64,000 nucleotides of DNA from Actinomycetes bacterium (GCA_021786095.1 JAJYNX010000071.1:1-64000); one strand, 5' to 3'; positions 1-9,106 are shown, counted from the first letter of the stretch. The notes: a model not told the origin generated them from the letters alone. Program-made: numbers and translations.

Positions 1-123
1 GTGCTCGAGGGTCGCGTCGAGAGTTCGGTCATGCCCCTCGACGAGAGCGTGGCCGTCGTGGCGACGTTGGAGCAGATTCTGGCTTCGGGCGCGCGCACGT
101 CGACGTGGGAGAGGGGCTCGTGA
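1..123 (+). CDS. C-terminal end of an upstream gene (partial)
   Basis: An open frame enters from the left edge and stops with TGA; about 40 residues are visible, including ESVAVVATLEQILASGAR. The helical tail resembles the C-terminus of Gfo/Idh/MocA-type sugar oxidoreductases, which would suit the sugar transporter that follows, but too little is present for an assignment. The frame has no stop before the TGA. It is too short for the ORF track on this strand. Family assignment is a guess; the existence of a truncated coding end is moderately supported. Confidence 0.45.
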   Translation: MLEGRVESSVMPLDESVAVVATLEQILASGARTSTWERGS

Positions 124-221
124 GGGGTGCGGTCCGCGTCACGCGGGGAGGGTCCTTTGTCACGATTTGGCGTTCCGCCCGTGATGACACGGAGGGCCGT
201 GCTACGTTCGACGTGGATCCC

Positions 222-242
222 GCGTTCACGCGGCGTTCACGC
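222..242 (+). repeat. Direct repeat GCGTTCACGC x2 upstream of sugar transporter
   Basis: Two exact copies of GCGTTCACGC start 11 bases apart, one helical turn, about 50 bases before the solute-binding protein gene. A degenerate third copy, GGCGTTCCGCC, lies further upstream. Spacing and position suit a regulator binding site in the transporter promoter; no regulator gene is visible here. Confidence 0.45.
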
Positions 243-255
243 AGTACAAGATAAG

Positions 256-271
256 GGTGCCGCGGGGCACC
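256..271 (+). promoter_or_regulatory. Hairpin GGTGCC-GCGG-GGCACC before the binding-protein start
   Basis: A perfect 6 bp inverted repeat with a four-base loop ends about 10 bases before the ribosome binding site GGGGAGA of the sugar-binding protein. It could be a 5' UTR stem that tunes translation, or an operator. Function is not shown by sequence alone. Confidence 0.35.
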
Positions 272-291
272 ACAGAAGGGTTGGGGAGAAT

Positions 292-1557
292 ATGAGATTC
301 AGAACAGCAAGAGCGGTCGCGGCCGTGGCACTGGCCGGCAGTTTTATGGCCGTAGCGCTGCCGACGGTGAGTCCGGCCGGAGCCGCGGGCCTGACGGTGG
401 CGTCCTTCAAGTCGAACTACTCGACGATGTTCAGCAGCACGATCCAGAACATCGTCAAGCAGATCCCCGGGTGGGCGCCCAACGGAGCCGGCACCAAGTT
501 GGCTATCGGCGTGATCCTGCCGGACGAGGTCACCTCGACTCGGTACGTGGAGTTCGACGCGCCGGACCTGGCGACGGCCTTTACCGACGCGGGGCTCTCG
601 ACCTCGGAGTTCAATATCCAGAACGCCCAGGGTTCCGACGCCACGGAGATCACCGACGCGCAGGCCATGATCGCCAACGGCGCCAAGGTTTTGCTGATGG
701 ACCCGCTGGACGCGTCGACGGGGGCCTCGATCGAGGCGGCCGCCGCGAAGGCCGGGGTGAAGGTGATCGACTACGACCGCCTGACGCTCGGGGGCTCGCG
801 CCAGTACTACGTGAGCTTCAACAACGTCCGCGTGGGTCAGTTGATCGGCCAGGGCATGCTGAGCTGCCTCGGCGCCTGGCACGTAAAGAAGCCGGTGATG
901 TACGTCATGTACGGCGCGACCACTGACAACAACGCGACGCTGTTCGGCGAGGGCTACAACGCGGTGCTGAAGAGGAAGGGTTTTCACCCCGGTGAGGGCG
1001 CTCCGAGCACGGCCAACACGATCAACGAGAGCACCGGTACCTGGACGCCCTCGGTCGCGCTGACCGACTTCCAGGGCGCCTACTCGGCGCACCCGAACAT
1101 CAACGCCGTGGTGACGCCGAACGACGAGAACGCCGCGCCGATCATCTCGTACCTGCAGAGCAAGGGTCTGAAGCCGAAGAAGATCCCCTTCACCGGCCAG
1201 GACGCCACGCTGACGGGCTTCCAGAACATCCTGGCGGGCTACCAGTGCGGCACCGTCTACAAGCCCATCTGGCTCGAGGCCCAGGCGGCCGCCACGCTGG
1301 CGTTCTACCTGGCGGCGGGCAAGACGCCGCCGGCCGGCCTGGTGAACGGCAAGACGGAGGACACCGTGTCGCACGTCGCGGTTCCCTCGGTGCTGCTGAC
1401 GCCTAGCTGGGTGACCGCGCCGAAGATCGCGTCCACCGTGATCAAGGACGGGGTCATCAACCCGGTGGCTCTGTGCACCAACCAGCGGCCCACGGTCCAC
1501 GGGTTCCGCGCGCCCACCTACGCGCAGGACTGCAAGACCTACAAGATTGCCAAGTAG
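292..1557 (+). CDS. Sugar ABC transporter substrate-binding protein, XylF-like
   Basis: Secreted periplasmic-binding protein of the sugar type (peripla_BP_4/XylF family), expected to capture a monosaccharide and hand it to the permease two genes downstream. The ATG at 292 gives 421 residues and is preceded by GGGGAGA; the ORF-track start at 127 only adds improbable Arg-rich sequence. Residues 1-35 form a signal peptide ending near AGAAG. The mature part has the family's VIDYDRL and TGQDA motifs, as in xylose and arabinose/glucose binders. No lipobox is seen, so it may be released or held by the permease. It forms an operon with the ATPase (18 bp gap) and permease. Xylose is the best guess; the true ligand is inferred from family only. 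Confidence 0.85.
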   Translation: MRFRTARAVAAVALAGSFMAVALPTVSPAGAAGLTVASFKSNYSTMFSSTIQNIVKQIPGWAPNGAGTKLAIGVILPDEVTSTRYVEFDAPDLATAFTDAGLSTSEFNIQNAQGSDATEITDAQAMIANGAKVLLMDPLDASTGASIEAAAAKAGVKVIDYDRLTLGGSRQYYVSFNNVRVGQLIGQGMLSCLGAWHVKKPVMYVMYGATTDNNATLFGEGYNAVLKRKGFHPGEGAPSTANTINESTGTWTPSVALTDFQGAYSAHPNINAVVTPNDENAAPIISYLQSKGLKPKKIPFTGQDATLTGFQNILAGYQCGTVYKPIWLEAQAAATLAFYLAAGKTPPAGLVNGKTEDTVSHVAVPSVLLTPSWVTAPKIASTVIKDGVINPVALCTNQRPTVHGFRAPTYAQDCKTYKIAK

Positions 1558-1575
1558 GAAGTAACTGAGCCAACG

Positions 1576-2418
1576 ATGGAACCCACCCCCGAGCCGCCCG
1601 TAGCATCATCCGAGACTGGTGGCTCGGGGGTGGGTTCGTCGATCGCGAACTCCCTCCTGAGCCTGCGCAACGTGACCAAGTCCTTCGGCGCGGTCCAGGC
1701 GCTGCGTCACGTCGACCTCGACGTGCCCCCGGGCAAGGTCACGGCGCTCATCGGGGACAACGGCGCCGGCAAGTCCGTCCTCATCCAGACCATCGCGGGA
1801 ATCTTCCCGCCGAGCACTGGCGAGATGTACTGGCGCGGCGAGCGGGTGCACGTGCACAACCCCCGCAACGCCGCCGACCTGGGGATCGCGACGGTCTACC
1901 AGGACCTGGCGCTGTGCAACAATCTGGACATCGTCCAGAACATGTACCTCGGGCGCGAGGAGAAGCGCCACGGCGTGCTGGACGAGATCAAGATGGAACT
2001 CGAGACCAAGCGGCTGCTGGCCGATCTGTCGGTGACCACTGTGCAGTCGGTGCGCCAGCTCGTGGGATCGCTCTCGGGGGGGCAGCGCCAGTCAATCGCC
2101 GTGGCGCGCGCCGTCATGCGCGAGTCCCAGCTGGTCATCATGGACGAGCCGACCGCCGCGCTGGGGGTGTCGCAGACGGCCCAGGTGCTGGCGCTCGTGC
2201 GCAAGCTCTCGGAGCGCGGCATCGCGGTCCTCTTGATCTCCCACAACCTCAACGACGTGTTCAGCGTGGCGGACTACATCGCGGTGATGCACCTCGGCGT
2301 GCTGGTCAGCAGTGGTCCCATCGCCAACTACGACACCACGAGCGCGGTCGAACTCATCACCACCGGTGCGTCGGCCAAGGTGCCGTCGTCGCTGGTGCGT
2401 GCCGGACACGAAGGGTAG
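1576..2418 (+). CDS. Sugar ABC transporter ATP-binding protein (single domain)
   Basis: ATPase subunit that powers sugar import with the neighbouring binding protein and permease. Visible motifs are Walker A GDNGAGKS, the Q-loop region VYQDLAL, the signature LSGGQ and Walker B LVIMDEP followed by a switch histidine in LISHNL. At 280 residues it is one nucleotide-binding domain, half of a classical XylG/RbsA, which carries two fused copies. The transporter must therefore use two copies of this chain. The N-terminal 30 residues are low-complexity and a later start is possible. The gene sits 18 bp after the binding protein and 7 bp before the permease start. Confidence 0.88.
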   Translation: MEPTPEPPVASSETGGSGVGSSIANSLLSLRNVTKSFGAVQALRHVDLDVPPGKVTALIGDNGAGKSVLIQTIAGIFPPSTGEMYWRGERVHVHNPRNAADLGIATVYQDLALCNNLDIVQNMYLGREEKRHGVLDEIKMELETKRLLADLSVTTVQSVRQLVGSLSGGQRQSIAVARAVMRESQLVIMDEPTAALGVSQTAQVLALVRKLSERGIAVLLISHNLNDVFSVADYIAVMHLGVLVSSGPIANYDTTSAVELITTGASAKVPSSLVRAGHEG

Positions 2419-2425
2419 TGCGTCG

Positions 2426-3703
2426 GTGACTGACGTGAACGAACAACTGGAGCCCGTCACGGCGCCCATTGGGGGATCGACCTCGACGCCGAAGGCGACG
2501 GCTGGCGTGGCCGGCCAGATCCGCACGCAGTTCAAGCGACTGCGCAGTGGCGACACCGGTCTGGTGCCGATCACCGTCGGATTGCTGGTGCTCATCGTGT
2601 ACTTCCAGGTGCGCAACTCGGTCTTCCTGTCGGCGAGCAACCTGACGAACCTGTCGATCCAGGCCACCATCTACATCCTGCTGGGAATGGCCGAGATCTG
2701 GCTGCTCCTGCTCGGAGAGATCGACCTCTCGGTGGGCTACGTGGCCGCTCTGGGCGGGGTCGTCGGAACGATTCTCACCGACTACCAGTTCCACTGGGCC
2801 TGGTACCTGGCGCTGCCGCTCGCGGTGCTGCTCACGACGCTGATCGGTGTGCTCAACGCGGTGCTGGTCATCCGCCTACGATTACCGTCGTTCATCGTGA
2901 CCCTGGCCGGCTTCTTGATCTGGCAGGGAGCGGTCATCTACCTGGTGGACCACCAGGGCACCGGCGGGGCCGTGCCGGTCCAGGAGAAGGTCCTCTACGA
3001 CCTGGTCGGAGGGAACCTGACGCCGGTGGCGACGTGGCTCTTCGTGCTGCTCTGCGTCGCGGGCGTGGCGTACCTCATGATTCGCGGCACGCAACGCCGC
3101 CGGGCGAACGGGCTCGACACCGTCCCCTTCTTTCTCACTCTCACCAAGATCGTCCTCCTAGTGGCGGTGGGGATCCTCCTGATCGTGGTGTTCAACGCGA
3201 ATCGTTCGACGTTCGTCGTGCTGCGCGGCATGCCCTTCGCGGTACCGATCGACCTGGCCCTGCTGGCGGCGGGCACGTTCGTGCTCGCCAAGACCAGGAC
3301 GGGTCGCTACATCTACGCGATCGGGGGCAACAGCGAGGCCGTGCGACGGGCGGGGGTGAGCGTGAATCGCTACCGCTTCATCGCCTTCGTCGCGACGGGC
3401 TTCACCGCCGGCATCGCCGGTCTGCTCTACTCCTCTCGCCTGGGCGGGATCTCGGACAGCATCGACCCGACGCTGACGCTGTACTCCATCGCGGCGGCGG
3501 TCATCGGCGGCACCAGCCTCTTCGGGGGTCGCGGCAAGATGGTCCACGCGGTGATCGGTGGGCTGATCATCGCCGTGATCTACAACGGCATGGCGCTGCT
3601 CAGCATGAGCCCACCCACGGTGTACATCGTGACGGGAATCGTGCTGCTGGCCGCAGTGACCATCGACTCGGTGGCCCGTCGCGGAGGGCCGCAGCTGCGC
3701 TGA
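2426..3703 (+). CDS. Sugar ABC transporter permease, XylH-like
   Basis: Inner-membrane permease of the ribose/xylose type (BPD_transp_2 family). GTG at 2426 follows a GAAGGG ribosome binding site and yields 425 residues; the ORF-track start at 2312 lies inside the ATPase gene. After a roughly 50-residue cytoplasmic tail there are about ten to twelve hydrophobic helices. The conserved segment GEIDLSVGYVAALGG and the late GGTSLFGGRGK motif are typical of this family. It ends 8 bp from the convergent menE stop, with no obvious hairpin terminator between them. Sugar specificity is not predictable from the permease. Confidence 0.87.
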   Translation: MTDVNEQLEPVTAPIGGSTSTPKATAGVAGQIRTQFKRLRSGDTGLVPITVGLLVLIVYFQVRNSVFLSASNLTNLSIQATIYILLGMAEIWLLLLGEIDLSVGYVAALGGVVGTILTDYQFHWAWYLALPLAVLLTTLIGVLNAVLVIRLRLPSFIVTLAGFLIWQGAVIYLVDHQGTGGAVPVQEKVLYDLVGGNLTPVATWLFVLLCVAGVAYLMIRGTQRRRANGLDTVPFFLTLTKIVLLVAVGILLIVVFNANRSTFVVLRGMPFAVPIDLALLAAGTFVLAKTRTGRYIYAIGGNSEAVRRAGVSVNRYRFIAFVATGFTAGIAGLLYSSRLGGISDSIDPTLTLYSIAAAVIGGTSLFGGRGKMVHAVIGGLIIAVIYNGMALLSMSPPTVYIVTGIVLLAAVTIDSVARRGGPQLR

Positions 3704-3711
3704 GCCGCGTC

Positions 3712-4821
3712 CTAGTGGAGGTCGCGTAGGGCGTTGCGGCGGATCTTGCCGCTACCGGTGCGCGGCAGCGCCGCGACGTAGCGGATCTCCTTGGGCTTGG
3801 CCCAGGGGCCGATCCGTTCGGTGGCTGCCTGGCGCAACGCGTCATCCGGGTGGGCGCCGTCGCTCACCACGAGCGCGACGATGCGCTGGCCCCATTCGGG
3901 GTCGTCGACGCCGGTCACCGCGACCTCGCGCACGTGGTCGACGCCGCCCAGCACCGCCTCGAGGTCGTCGGGCCAGACCTTCTCGCCGCCGGTGGTGATC
4001 ACGTAGCCCAGTCGCCCGCGCACGCGCACGCGTCCGTCGACCACCTCGCCGGCGTCACCGGTGGGGAACCAGTCGTGTCGTCCGTCCGGTCCGAGGACCG
4101 TCGGTCGCGGTGCGTGGCGGTAGGAGCGAAAGAGGGTGGGGCTGCGCACGGCGATCTCGCCGTCGATGGCGACCACGTCCACGCCGGGCAGGGCCACGCC
4201 GTCGTAGACGACGCCCGAGCCGGTCTCGGTCATCCCCCAGGTGGTGACCACGTTGTCCGGCAACTCGTGGGGCGGGCGCGCCCCCCCGAGCAGGACGGAC
4301 TCGAAGCCGGACAGGTCGTGACGCGCGAGGTGCGCACGTACGATCGCGACGTGGGTGGCGCCGCGCGCGGGAGCGTCACCGATGGTGCTCTCGTCGCCCC
4401 ATACGAGGGTGGCGTCGTCCAAGACCGCGCGCAGCACGACTGCCAGGCCACCGATGTGGTTGGCGGGCAGGCAGGGGTACCAGACCGGGGCGTGATCGTG
4501 GCGCAGGGTCGCTTGCGTCAGCCGGGCACTGGCGGCCAGCGCGCGCCAGGTGAGCTCGGCAGCCTTGGGTGGACCGCTGGAACCCGAGGTCAGCATCACG
4601 AGGCCGATCTCCTCGTCGACGCCTCGTCCGTCGGGTCGGGCGGTGAGTCCGTCCACACTGCGCACGTGCGTGGCGCCGAGGTGGGCGAGTTCCTCGAGCC
4701 GGCGCCGTGGCGACAGGCGCCGGTCCAGCACGCAGAACGCCTCACCGCGTTCGACCTGCTCCCGCACGACCCTCTCGAAGTTGGCGTCGAGGGGGAGGTC
4801 GAGTGCGGTGAGCGAGGCCAC
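3712..4821 (-). CDS. menE: o-succinylbenzoate-CoA ligase MenE
   Basis: Adenylate-forming enzyme that activates o-succinylbenzoate to its CoA thioester for menaquinone synthesis. The AMP-binding P-loop MLTSGSSGPPKA, the WGMTETGSG motif, the YVITTGGEKVW hinge region and the terminal catalytic lysine segment RTGSGKIRRN are all present. At 369 residues it matches the short actinobacterial MenE form rather than the 450-480 residue enzymes. It starts at GTG, divergently from menB, the gene for the next pathway step, which supports the assignment over a generic acyl-CoA ligase. A TAGAGT box six bases before the start predicts a leaderless message. Confidence 0.88.
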   Translation of the reverse strand: MASLTALDLPLDANFERVVREQVERGEAFCVLDRRLSPRRRLEELAHLGATHVRSVDGLTARPDGRGVDEEIGLVMLTSGSSGPPKAAELTWRALAASARLTQATLRHDHAPVWYPCLPANHIGGLAVVLRAVLDDATLVWGDESTIGDAPARGATHVAIVRAHLARHDLSGFESVLLGGARPPHELPDNVVTTWGMTETGSGVVYDGVALPGVDVVAIDGEIAVRSPTLFRSYRHAPRPTVLGPDGRHDWFPTGDAGEVVDGRVRVRGRLGYVITTGGEKVWPDDLEAVLGGVDHVREVAVTGVDDPEWGQRIVALVVSDGAHPDDALRQAATERIGPWAKPKEIRYVAALPRTGSGKIRRNALRDLH

Positions 4822-4827
4822 CTGGTG

Positions 4828-4833
4828 ACTCTA
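4828..4833 (-). promoter_or_regulatory. -10 box of menE (leaderless)
   Basis: On the minus strand TAGAGT is followed by six bases (caccag) and the GTG start of menE, so transcription should begin at or next to the start codon. Confidence 0.6.
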
Positions 4834-4905
4834 CCGGGGGCCCGTGGACGAGACGAGCGACCGGTCGGACCGGGGCCGGCGTAGCGAGGTGGCGCAGCGG
4901 AACGG

Positions 4906-4911
4906 TAGCGT
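4906..4911 (+). promoter_or_regulatory. -10 box of menB (leaderless)
   Basis: TAGCGT lies seven bases before the GTG at 4919. This supports that start rather than the ATG at 4844 used by the ORF track. It faces the menE promoter in a roughly 95 bp divergent region. Confidence 0.55.
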
Positions 4912-4918
4912 GGTCGCC

Positions 4919-5812
4919 GTGACCGAGACCGTGATCCAGGGACCGCCCGATGACCCGCTCGACGAGTTCCGTTCGTGGCCGCTGCCGCAGTGGGAGCGGC
5001 GCGGCGAGTACGGTGACATCATCTACGAGGTGGCCGAGGGGATCGCGCGGCTGACGATCAACCGGCCGGAGCGGCGCAACGCGTTTCGCCCCCAGACGCT
5101 CTTCGAGCTCGAGGACGCCTTCGCGACGGCTCGCGACGACTCCTCGGTGGGGGCGATCATCCTCACCGGCGCGGGACCCGACGCGTTCTGCTCGGGCGGG
5201 GACCAGAAGATCCGCGGCGACGACGGCTACCTGGGTGACGACGACGTCGCCCGTCAGGGGATCGGGCGGCTGAACGTCCTGGACCTGCAGATACAGATCC
5301 GACGTCTGCCCAAGCCAGTCGTGGCGTCGATCGCCGGCTACGCCATCGGGGGCGGGCACATCCTGCACCTGGTGTGCGACCTGTCCATCGCCGCCGACAA
5401 CGCGCGCTTTGGTCAGACCGGTCCGCGGGTCGGCTCCTTCGACGGCGGGTACGGCTCGTCGCTCCTGGCTCGCACGATCGGTCTGAAGCGCGCCAAGGAG
5501 GTGTGGTTCCTCTGTCGCCAGTACGACGCGGCTACCGCGCTCGACTGGGGTCTGGTCAACGCGGTGGTGCCGTTGGCCGACCTCGAGCGTGAGACCGTGG
5601 CGTGGTGCCGCCAGATGCTCACCCTGTCGCCGATCGCCCTGCGGATGGTCAAGGGCGGTCTGCACGCCGCGGACGATGGACTGGCGGGCGTCCAGCAGTT
5701 GGCCGGCGACGCGACCATGCTGTTCTACATGTCCGAGGAGGGCCAGGAGGGGCGCAACGCCTTCGTCGAGCACCGCTCACCCGACTTCTCGAAGTTTCCC
5801 AAGCGCCCGTGA
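4919..5812 (+). CDS. menB: 1,4-dihydroxy-2-naphthoyl-CoA synthase MenB
   Basis: Crotonase-fold enzyme that closes the second ring of the naphthoquinone from o-succinylbenzoyl-CoA. Motifs: the oxyanion-hole segment [28 protein letters not shown], and the MenB-specific [14 protein letters not shown] with its active-site aspartate. The GTG start gives 297 residues, normal for actinobacterial MenB. The stop overlaps the menA start by four bases (GTGA), indicating translational coupling. Position between menE and menA fits its role exactly. Confidence 0.93.
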   Translation: MTETVIQGPPDDPLDEFRSWPLPQWERRGEYGDIIYEVAEGIARLTINRPERRNAFRPQTLFELEDAFATARDDSSVGAIILTGAGPDAFCSGGDQKIRGDDGYLGDDDVARQGIGRLNVLDLQIQIRRLPKPVVASIAGYAIGGGHILHLVCDLSIAADNARFGQTGPRVGSFDGGYGSSLLARTIGLKRAKEVWFLCRQYDAATALDWGLVNAVVPLADLERETVAWCRQMLTLSPIALRMVKGGLHAADDGLAGVQQLAGDATMLFYMSEEGQEGRNAFVEHRSPDFSKFPKRP

Positions 5813-6681
5813 GTGAGGCGCCGGGCGCGCTGCGCCGGTGGGTCCTGGCGGCGCGCCCGCGCACGCTGCCGGCGGCGCTGGTTCCGGTGGCGGTGGGCGC
5901 GGGCGTGGTGCGGCCGGCCCCGATCGCGTGGCTGAACACGATGCTGTGCGTCGTGGTCGCCCTTGCCCTGCAGATCGCGACGAACTACGCCAACGACTAC
6001 TCCGACGGGCGTCGGGGCACCGACGAGGAACGGGTCGGTCCGTTCCGCCTGACGGCATCGCGCCTCGTCGCGCCGGAGCGCGTTCACCAGGCCGCGTGGG
6101 CGTTCTTCGGTGTCGCGGCGGTGGCGGGGCTGTGGCTGTCGGCGCGCACGTCGTGGTGGCTGGTCGCCCTCGGAGCGAGCGCCATCGCCGCTGGTTGGCT
6201 CTACACGGGAGGGCCGCGCCCGTACGGGTACTACGGCTACGGTGAGCTGTTCGTCCTGGTCTACTTCGGCTTCGTCGCCACCCTCGGCACCGCCTACGTC
6301 CAGGGCCACGGGGTCGGCGCGGCCGCCTGGTGGTGGGGCCTGGCCGCCGGTGCGATGGCCTGCGCCCTGCTCGAGGCGAACAACCTGCGCGACGTCGACG
6401 GCGACCGCGCCGCGGGCAAGCACACGCTGGCCGCGCGCCTCGGGCGCGAGCGCGGCTCCTGGCTCTTCGTCGGGTTTGTCGTCGCGGTGGTGGTCGGGGC
6501 CCTCGCGGCCCGCGAGCCGCTGGTGGCGCTGGTGGCGCTGGTGGTCTACGCGCCCGGGGTGCGCGTCGCGTTCTCGCCGCGTCGGGGTCGCGACCTACTG
6601 GTTCTCTTGCGCTACTCGTCGCGCGCTCAGCTCGTGGTCGGCGCGGCGGCTCTGGTGGCCTTCGCCGCTCGCGGGTCGTAG
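5809..6681 (+). CDS. menA: 1,4-dihydroxy-2-naphthoate polyprenyltransferase MenA
   Basis: Integral-membrane UbiA-family prenyltransferase that attaches the polyprenyl tail to dihydroxynaphthoate, giving demethylmenaquinone. The two aspartate-rich motifs are visible as [12 protein letters not shown] and [14 protein letters not shown], which bind the prenyl diphosphate through magnesium. About eight or nine hydrophobic helices fill the 290 residues. The start is the GTG that overlaps the menB stop (GTGA); the ORF-track start at 5602 lies in menB. It converges on menH with only two bases between the stop codons. Confidence 0.93.
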   Translation: MSEAPGALRRWVLAARPRTLPAALVPVAVGAGVVRPAPIAWLNTMLCVVVALALQIATNYANDYSDGRRGTDEERVGPFRLTASRLVAPERVHQAAWAFFGVAAVAGLWLSARTSWWLVALGASAIAAGWLYTGGPRPYGYYGYGELFVLVYFGFVATLGTAYVQGHGVGAAAWWWGLAAGAMACALLEANNLRDVDGDRAAGKHTLAARLGRERGSWLFVGFVVAVVVGALAAREPLVALVALVVYAPGVRVAFSPRRGRDLLVLLRYSSRAQLVVGAAALVAFAARGS

Positions 6682-6683
6682 CG

Positions 6684-7433
6684 TCAGCGCGCGAGGAAGG
6701 TGAGGAGCGCCGCCGCGGTGGCGTCGGGCTGTTCGAGGTGCGCCGCGTGCCCGGCGTGCGCAATGACGCCGTACTCGCCGCGAGGCACGGCGTCGGCCAG
6801 AGCCTGCGCCTCGGCCCGGAACTTGGAGTCGCGCTCGCCGGCCAGGGCGAGCAGGGGCGCGCGCACCTCCGCGAGCTGCGGGTCGAGCCACCGCTGGGTG
6901 CCGGTGCCCGCCCGGCGCAGGGAGTCGGCGAGGCCCCGCGCATCACGGCTGCGCGCCGCGCGCTCGCCGGCGTCGGGAGCCAGGGAGGCGAAGAGGGGCT
7001 GGGCGAGCCACTCCTCGAGGAACGCGTCGGTGCCCACCTCCTCGAGGTGCTCCGCCAGCGCCTCGTCGCGACGTCGTCGCGCCGCGCGTTCCTCGGGGTC
7101 CTCGATCCCGCGCGAGGCTCCGAGAACCACCACTCGCGCGACGCGCGAGGGAGCGCGCAGGGCGACGTGCAGCGCGACCCGGCCCCCGAAGGAGTACCCC
7201 CCCAGGTCGACCGGCGCCGGCCCCACGGCGTCGAGGACCCACTGCGCGATCTCGTCGAGCGAGCCGCTGAGCGCGTGCGCGTCGCCGTGTCCGGGCAGGT
7301 CCAGCGTCCAGACCTCGTGAGATCCTGCCAGAATGGAGCGAAAGCGCGACGCCGACGAACGGGTCTGCGTGAAGCCGTGCAGCCAGACGAGGGGTGGTCC
7401 GTCACCGTCACGGTGGACCTGGAGGAGTGACAT
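6684..7433 (-). CDS. menH: Alpha/beta hydrolase, probable SHCHC synthase MenH
   Basis: Predicted to eliminate pyruvate from SEPHCHC in menaquinone synthesis. The 249-residue protein has the oxyanion segment LHGFTQTR, the nucleophile elbow GYSFGGR (Ser), an acid-bearing segment AGERDSKF and the late histidine in AGHAAHLEQP, as in MenH. The ATG at 7433 (MSLLQV) is chosen over the ORF-track start at 7544, which adds Arg-rich sequence. It lies head to head with menD, whose product makes its substrate, and the two start codons touch. A generic hydrolase function cannot be excluded, but gene context is strong. Confidence 0.82.
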   Translation of the reverse strand: MSLLQVHRDGDGPPLVWLHGFTQTRSSASRFRSILAGSHEVWTLDLPGHGDAHALSGSLDEIAQWVLDAVGPAPVDLGGYSFGGRVALHVALRAPSRVARVVVLGASRGIEDPEERAARRRRDEALAEHLEEVGTDAFLEEWLAQPLFASLAPDAGERAARSRDARGLADSLRRAGTGTQRWLDPQLAEVRAPLLALAGERDSKFRAEAQALADAVPRGEYGVIAHAGHAAHLEQPDATAAALLTFLAR

Positions 7434-9106
7434 TGCTAGAGAGCGTACCGAGCCCGAGTGAGGTGCAGGCCACCTTCGCCGCCACCCTCGTCGACGAGTG
7501 GGTGCGGGCCGGGCTGCGCGAGGTCGTGATGTGTCCCGGGTCACGATCGACGCCGCTGGTCCTCGCCTGCAGCGCCCGTGACGACGTCACGCTTCACGTG
7601 CGCCTCGACGAGCGCAGCGCCGGCTTCTTCGCGCTGGGGCGGGCGCTGGCCGGCGGGCGGCCCGTGGCGGTCGTGGTGACCAGTGGAACGGCTGCGGCGG
7701 AGTTGCACGCGGCGGTGGCCGAGGCGGATCTCGCGGGCGTGGCGCTGCTGGTGGTGACGGCGGACCGACCCCCCGAGCTGCGCGGCGTCGGAGCGCCCCA
7801 GACGATCATCCAGCGCGACCTCTTCGCCTCGATGGTGCGCCGCTTCGAGGAGCCGGGCGTGGCGCGCTGGGAGGCGTCGGGAACGTGGCGCCCCCTGGCG
7901 AGCCGTCTGTGGCGCGCCGCGAGCGGTGACGTCACCTCGGGATCACCCGGACCGGTGCACCTGAACGCCGCCTTCGTCGAGCCGTTGGTGGCCACTGCGC
8001 GTCCCACGCCGCCGGGGCGCGCGCACAACAACCCGTGGCGCCAGTCGACGCCCGCGCCTCCGGTTCGCGCCGCGCTCCAGGTGGGTGGGGCGCGCGTCCT
8101 GGCCGTGGTCGGACACGGCGTCGCGCGCGAGGTCGTCGAGCGATGCTGGGCACTGGACTGGGTGCCCGTCGGGGATGCCACGACGCCCGCGACGCTGCCC
8201 TACGTGGATGCGCTGCTGCGCGGGGACGACTTCGCGCAACGGGCTCGACCGACGCTCGTGGTGCGCCTCGGGGGATTGGCGGCGTCCAAGGTCCTCCAGG
8301 AGCGGCTGCGCGAGTGGGGCGTGCGCACGGTGGCATTGAGCGGGGCTGGCGAGGTGGCGGACCCCGACGGCCTGGTGAGCGAGGTCGTCGCGGGTCTGCC
8401 CGACGCCGAAGACGCGACGTTGCGTGGCGACGCGCGGTACGCGCAGTGGTGGCGGGGCGCGTCGGCGCGCGTCGAACAGTGGGCCAGTGAGCGGATCGAC
8501 GCGGGAGGCCTGAGCGAGCCCGCCGTGGCGAGGGTCGTGGTGGCGGCGAGCACGCACCACGACGTGGCGCTCGTGGTGGGATCGTCGATGCCGGTGCGCG
8601 ACGTGGAGTGGTGGGCGCCGGCTCGCCACGCGGCGACGTACGCGAACCGGGGCGTCAACGGCATCGACGGCGTCGTGTCCACGATGCTGGGCGTCGGTGC
8701 GGGGCAGCGCGTGCTCGGCCTGGTGGGCGACCTGACGGCGTTGCACGACGTGTCGGCCCTGGTGGACGGCGTGGGTGGCGCGGACTCGTGCGCGGTGCTG
8801 GTAGTCGTCGACAATCACGGTGGTGGCATCTTCTCCTTTCTGGCGCCCGCGCGCGAACTGGCGCCCGAGCGTTTCGAGCGACTGTTCGCCACGCCGCGCG
8901 GACACGACTTGGTCGCCGTCGCGCGCGCGTTCGGTCACGGGGGTGAGCGCATCGCCACCGCCGACGGGTTGCGCGCCGCCATCGACGCGGGCCTGACGCG
9001 TCCGGGATTGAGCGTGCTGGTGGTCGACGTGCCCTCGCGCGAGGAGAACGTGACGCTCCACGACGCCCTGGTGGACGAGGTGGCGGCGCTGGGGGAGTGG
9101 CGATGA
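7433..9106 (+). CDS. menD: SEPHCHC synthase MenD
   Basis: Thiamine-diphosphate enzyme joining isochorismate and 2-oxoglutarate, the first committed menaquinone step. Motifs: PGSRSTP near residue 35, the cofactor-activating glutamate in RLDERSAGFFALGRA, and the ThDP/Mg segment GDLTALHD with VDNHGGG. TTG at 7433 is chosen because GGAGGA lies six bases upstream and it gives 557 residues, close to the E. coli enzyme's 556. GTG at 7427 is possible but overlaps the ribosome binding site. Its promoter must lie inside menH. It overlaps ccdA by four bases (ATGA). Confidence 0.9.
   Translation: MLESVPSPSEVQATFAATLVDEWVRAGLREVVMCPGSRSTPLVLACSARDDVTLHVRLDERSAGFFALGRALAGGRPVAVVVTSGTAAAELHAAVAEADLAGVALLVVTADRPPELRGVGAPQTIIQRDLFASMVRRFEEPGVARWEASGTWRPLASRLWRAASGDVTSGSPGPVHLNAAFVEPLVATARPTPPGRAHNNPWRQSTPAPPVRAALQVGGARVLAVVGHGVAREVVERCWALDWVPVGDATTPATLPYVDALLRGDDFAQRARPTLVVRLGGLAASKVLQERLREWGVRTVALSGAGEVADPDGLVSEVVAGLPDAEDATLRGDARYAQWWRGASARVEQWASERIDAGGLSEPAVARVVVAASTHHDVALVVGSSMPVRDVEWWAPARHAATYANRGVNGIDGVVSTMLGVGAGQRVLGLVGDLTALHDVSALVDGVGGADSCAVLVVVDNHGGGIFSFLAPARELAPERFERLFATPRGHDLVAVARAFGHGGERIATADGLRAAIDAGLTRPGLSVLVVDVPSREENVTLHDALVDEVAALGEWR
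7442..7447 (-). promoter_or_regulatory. Possible -10 box of menH
   Basis: Minus-strand TACGCT lies eight bases before the menH ATG. It sits within the first codons of menD on the other strand, so the two genes share their 5' ends. Confidence 0.4.

Noticed and set aside
127-291. 5' extension of the sugar-binding protein
   Set aside because: It would place 55 residues before a perfect signal peptide that has its own ribosome binding site.
226-1500. 424-residue minus-strand ORF
   Set aside because: Shadow of the sugar-binding protein gene, which has a signal peptide and family motifs.
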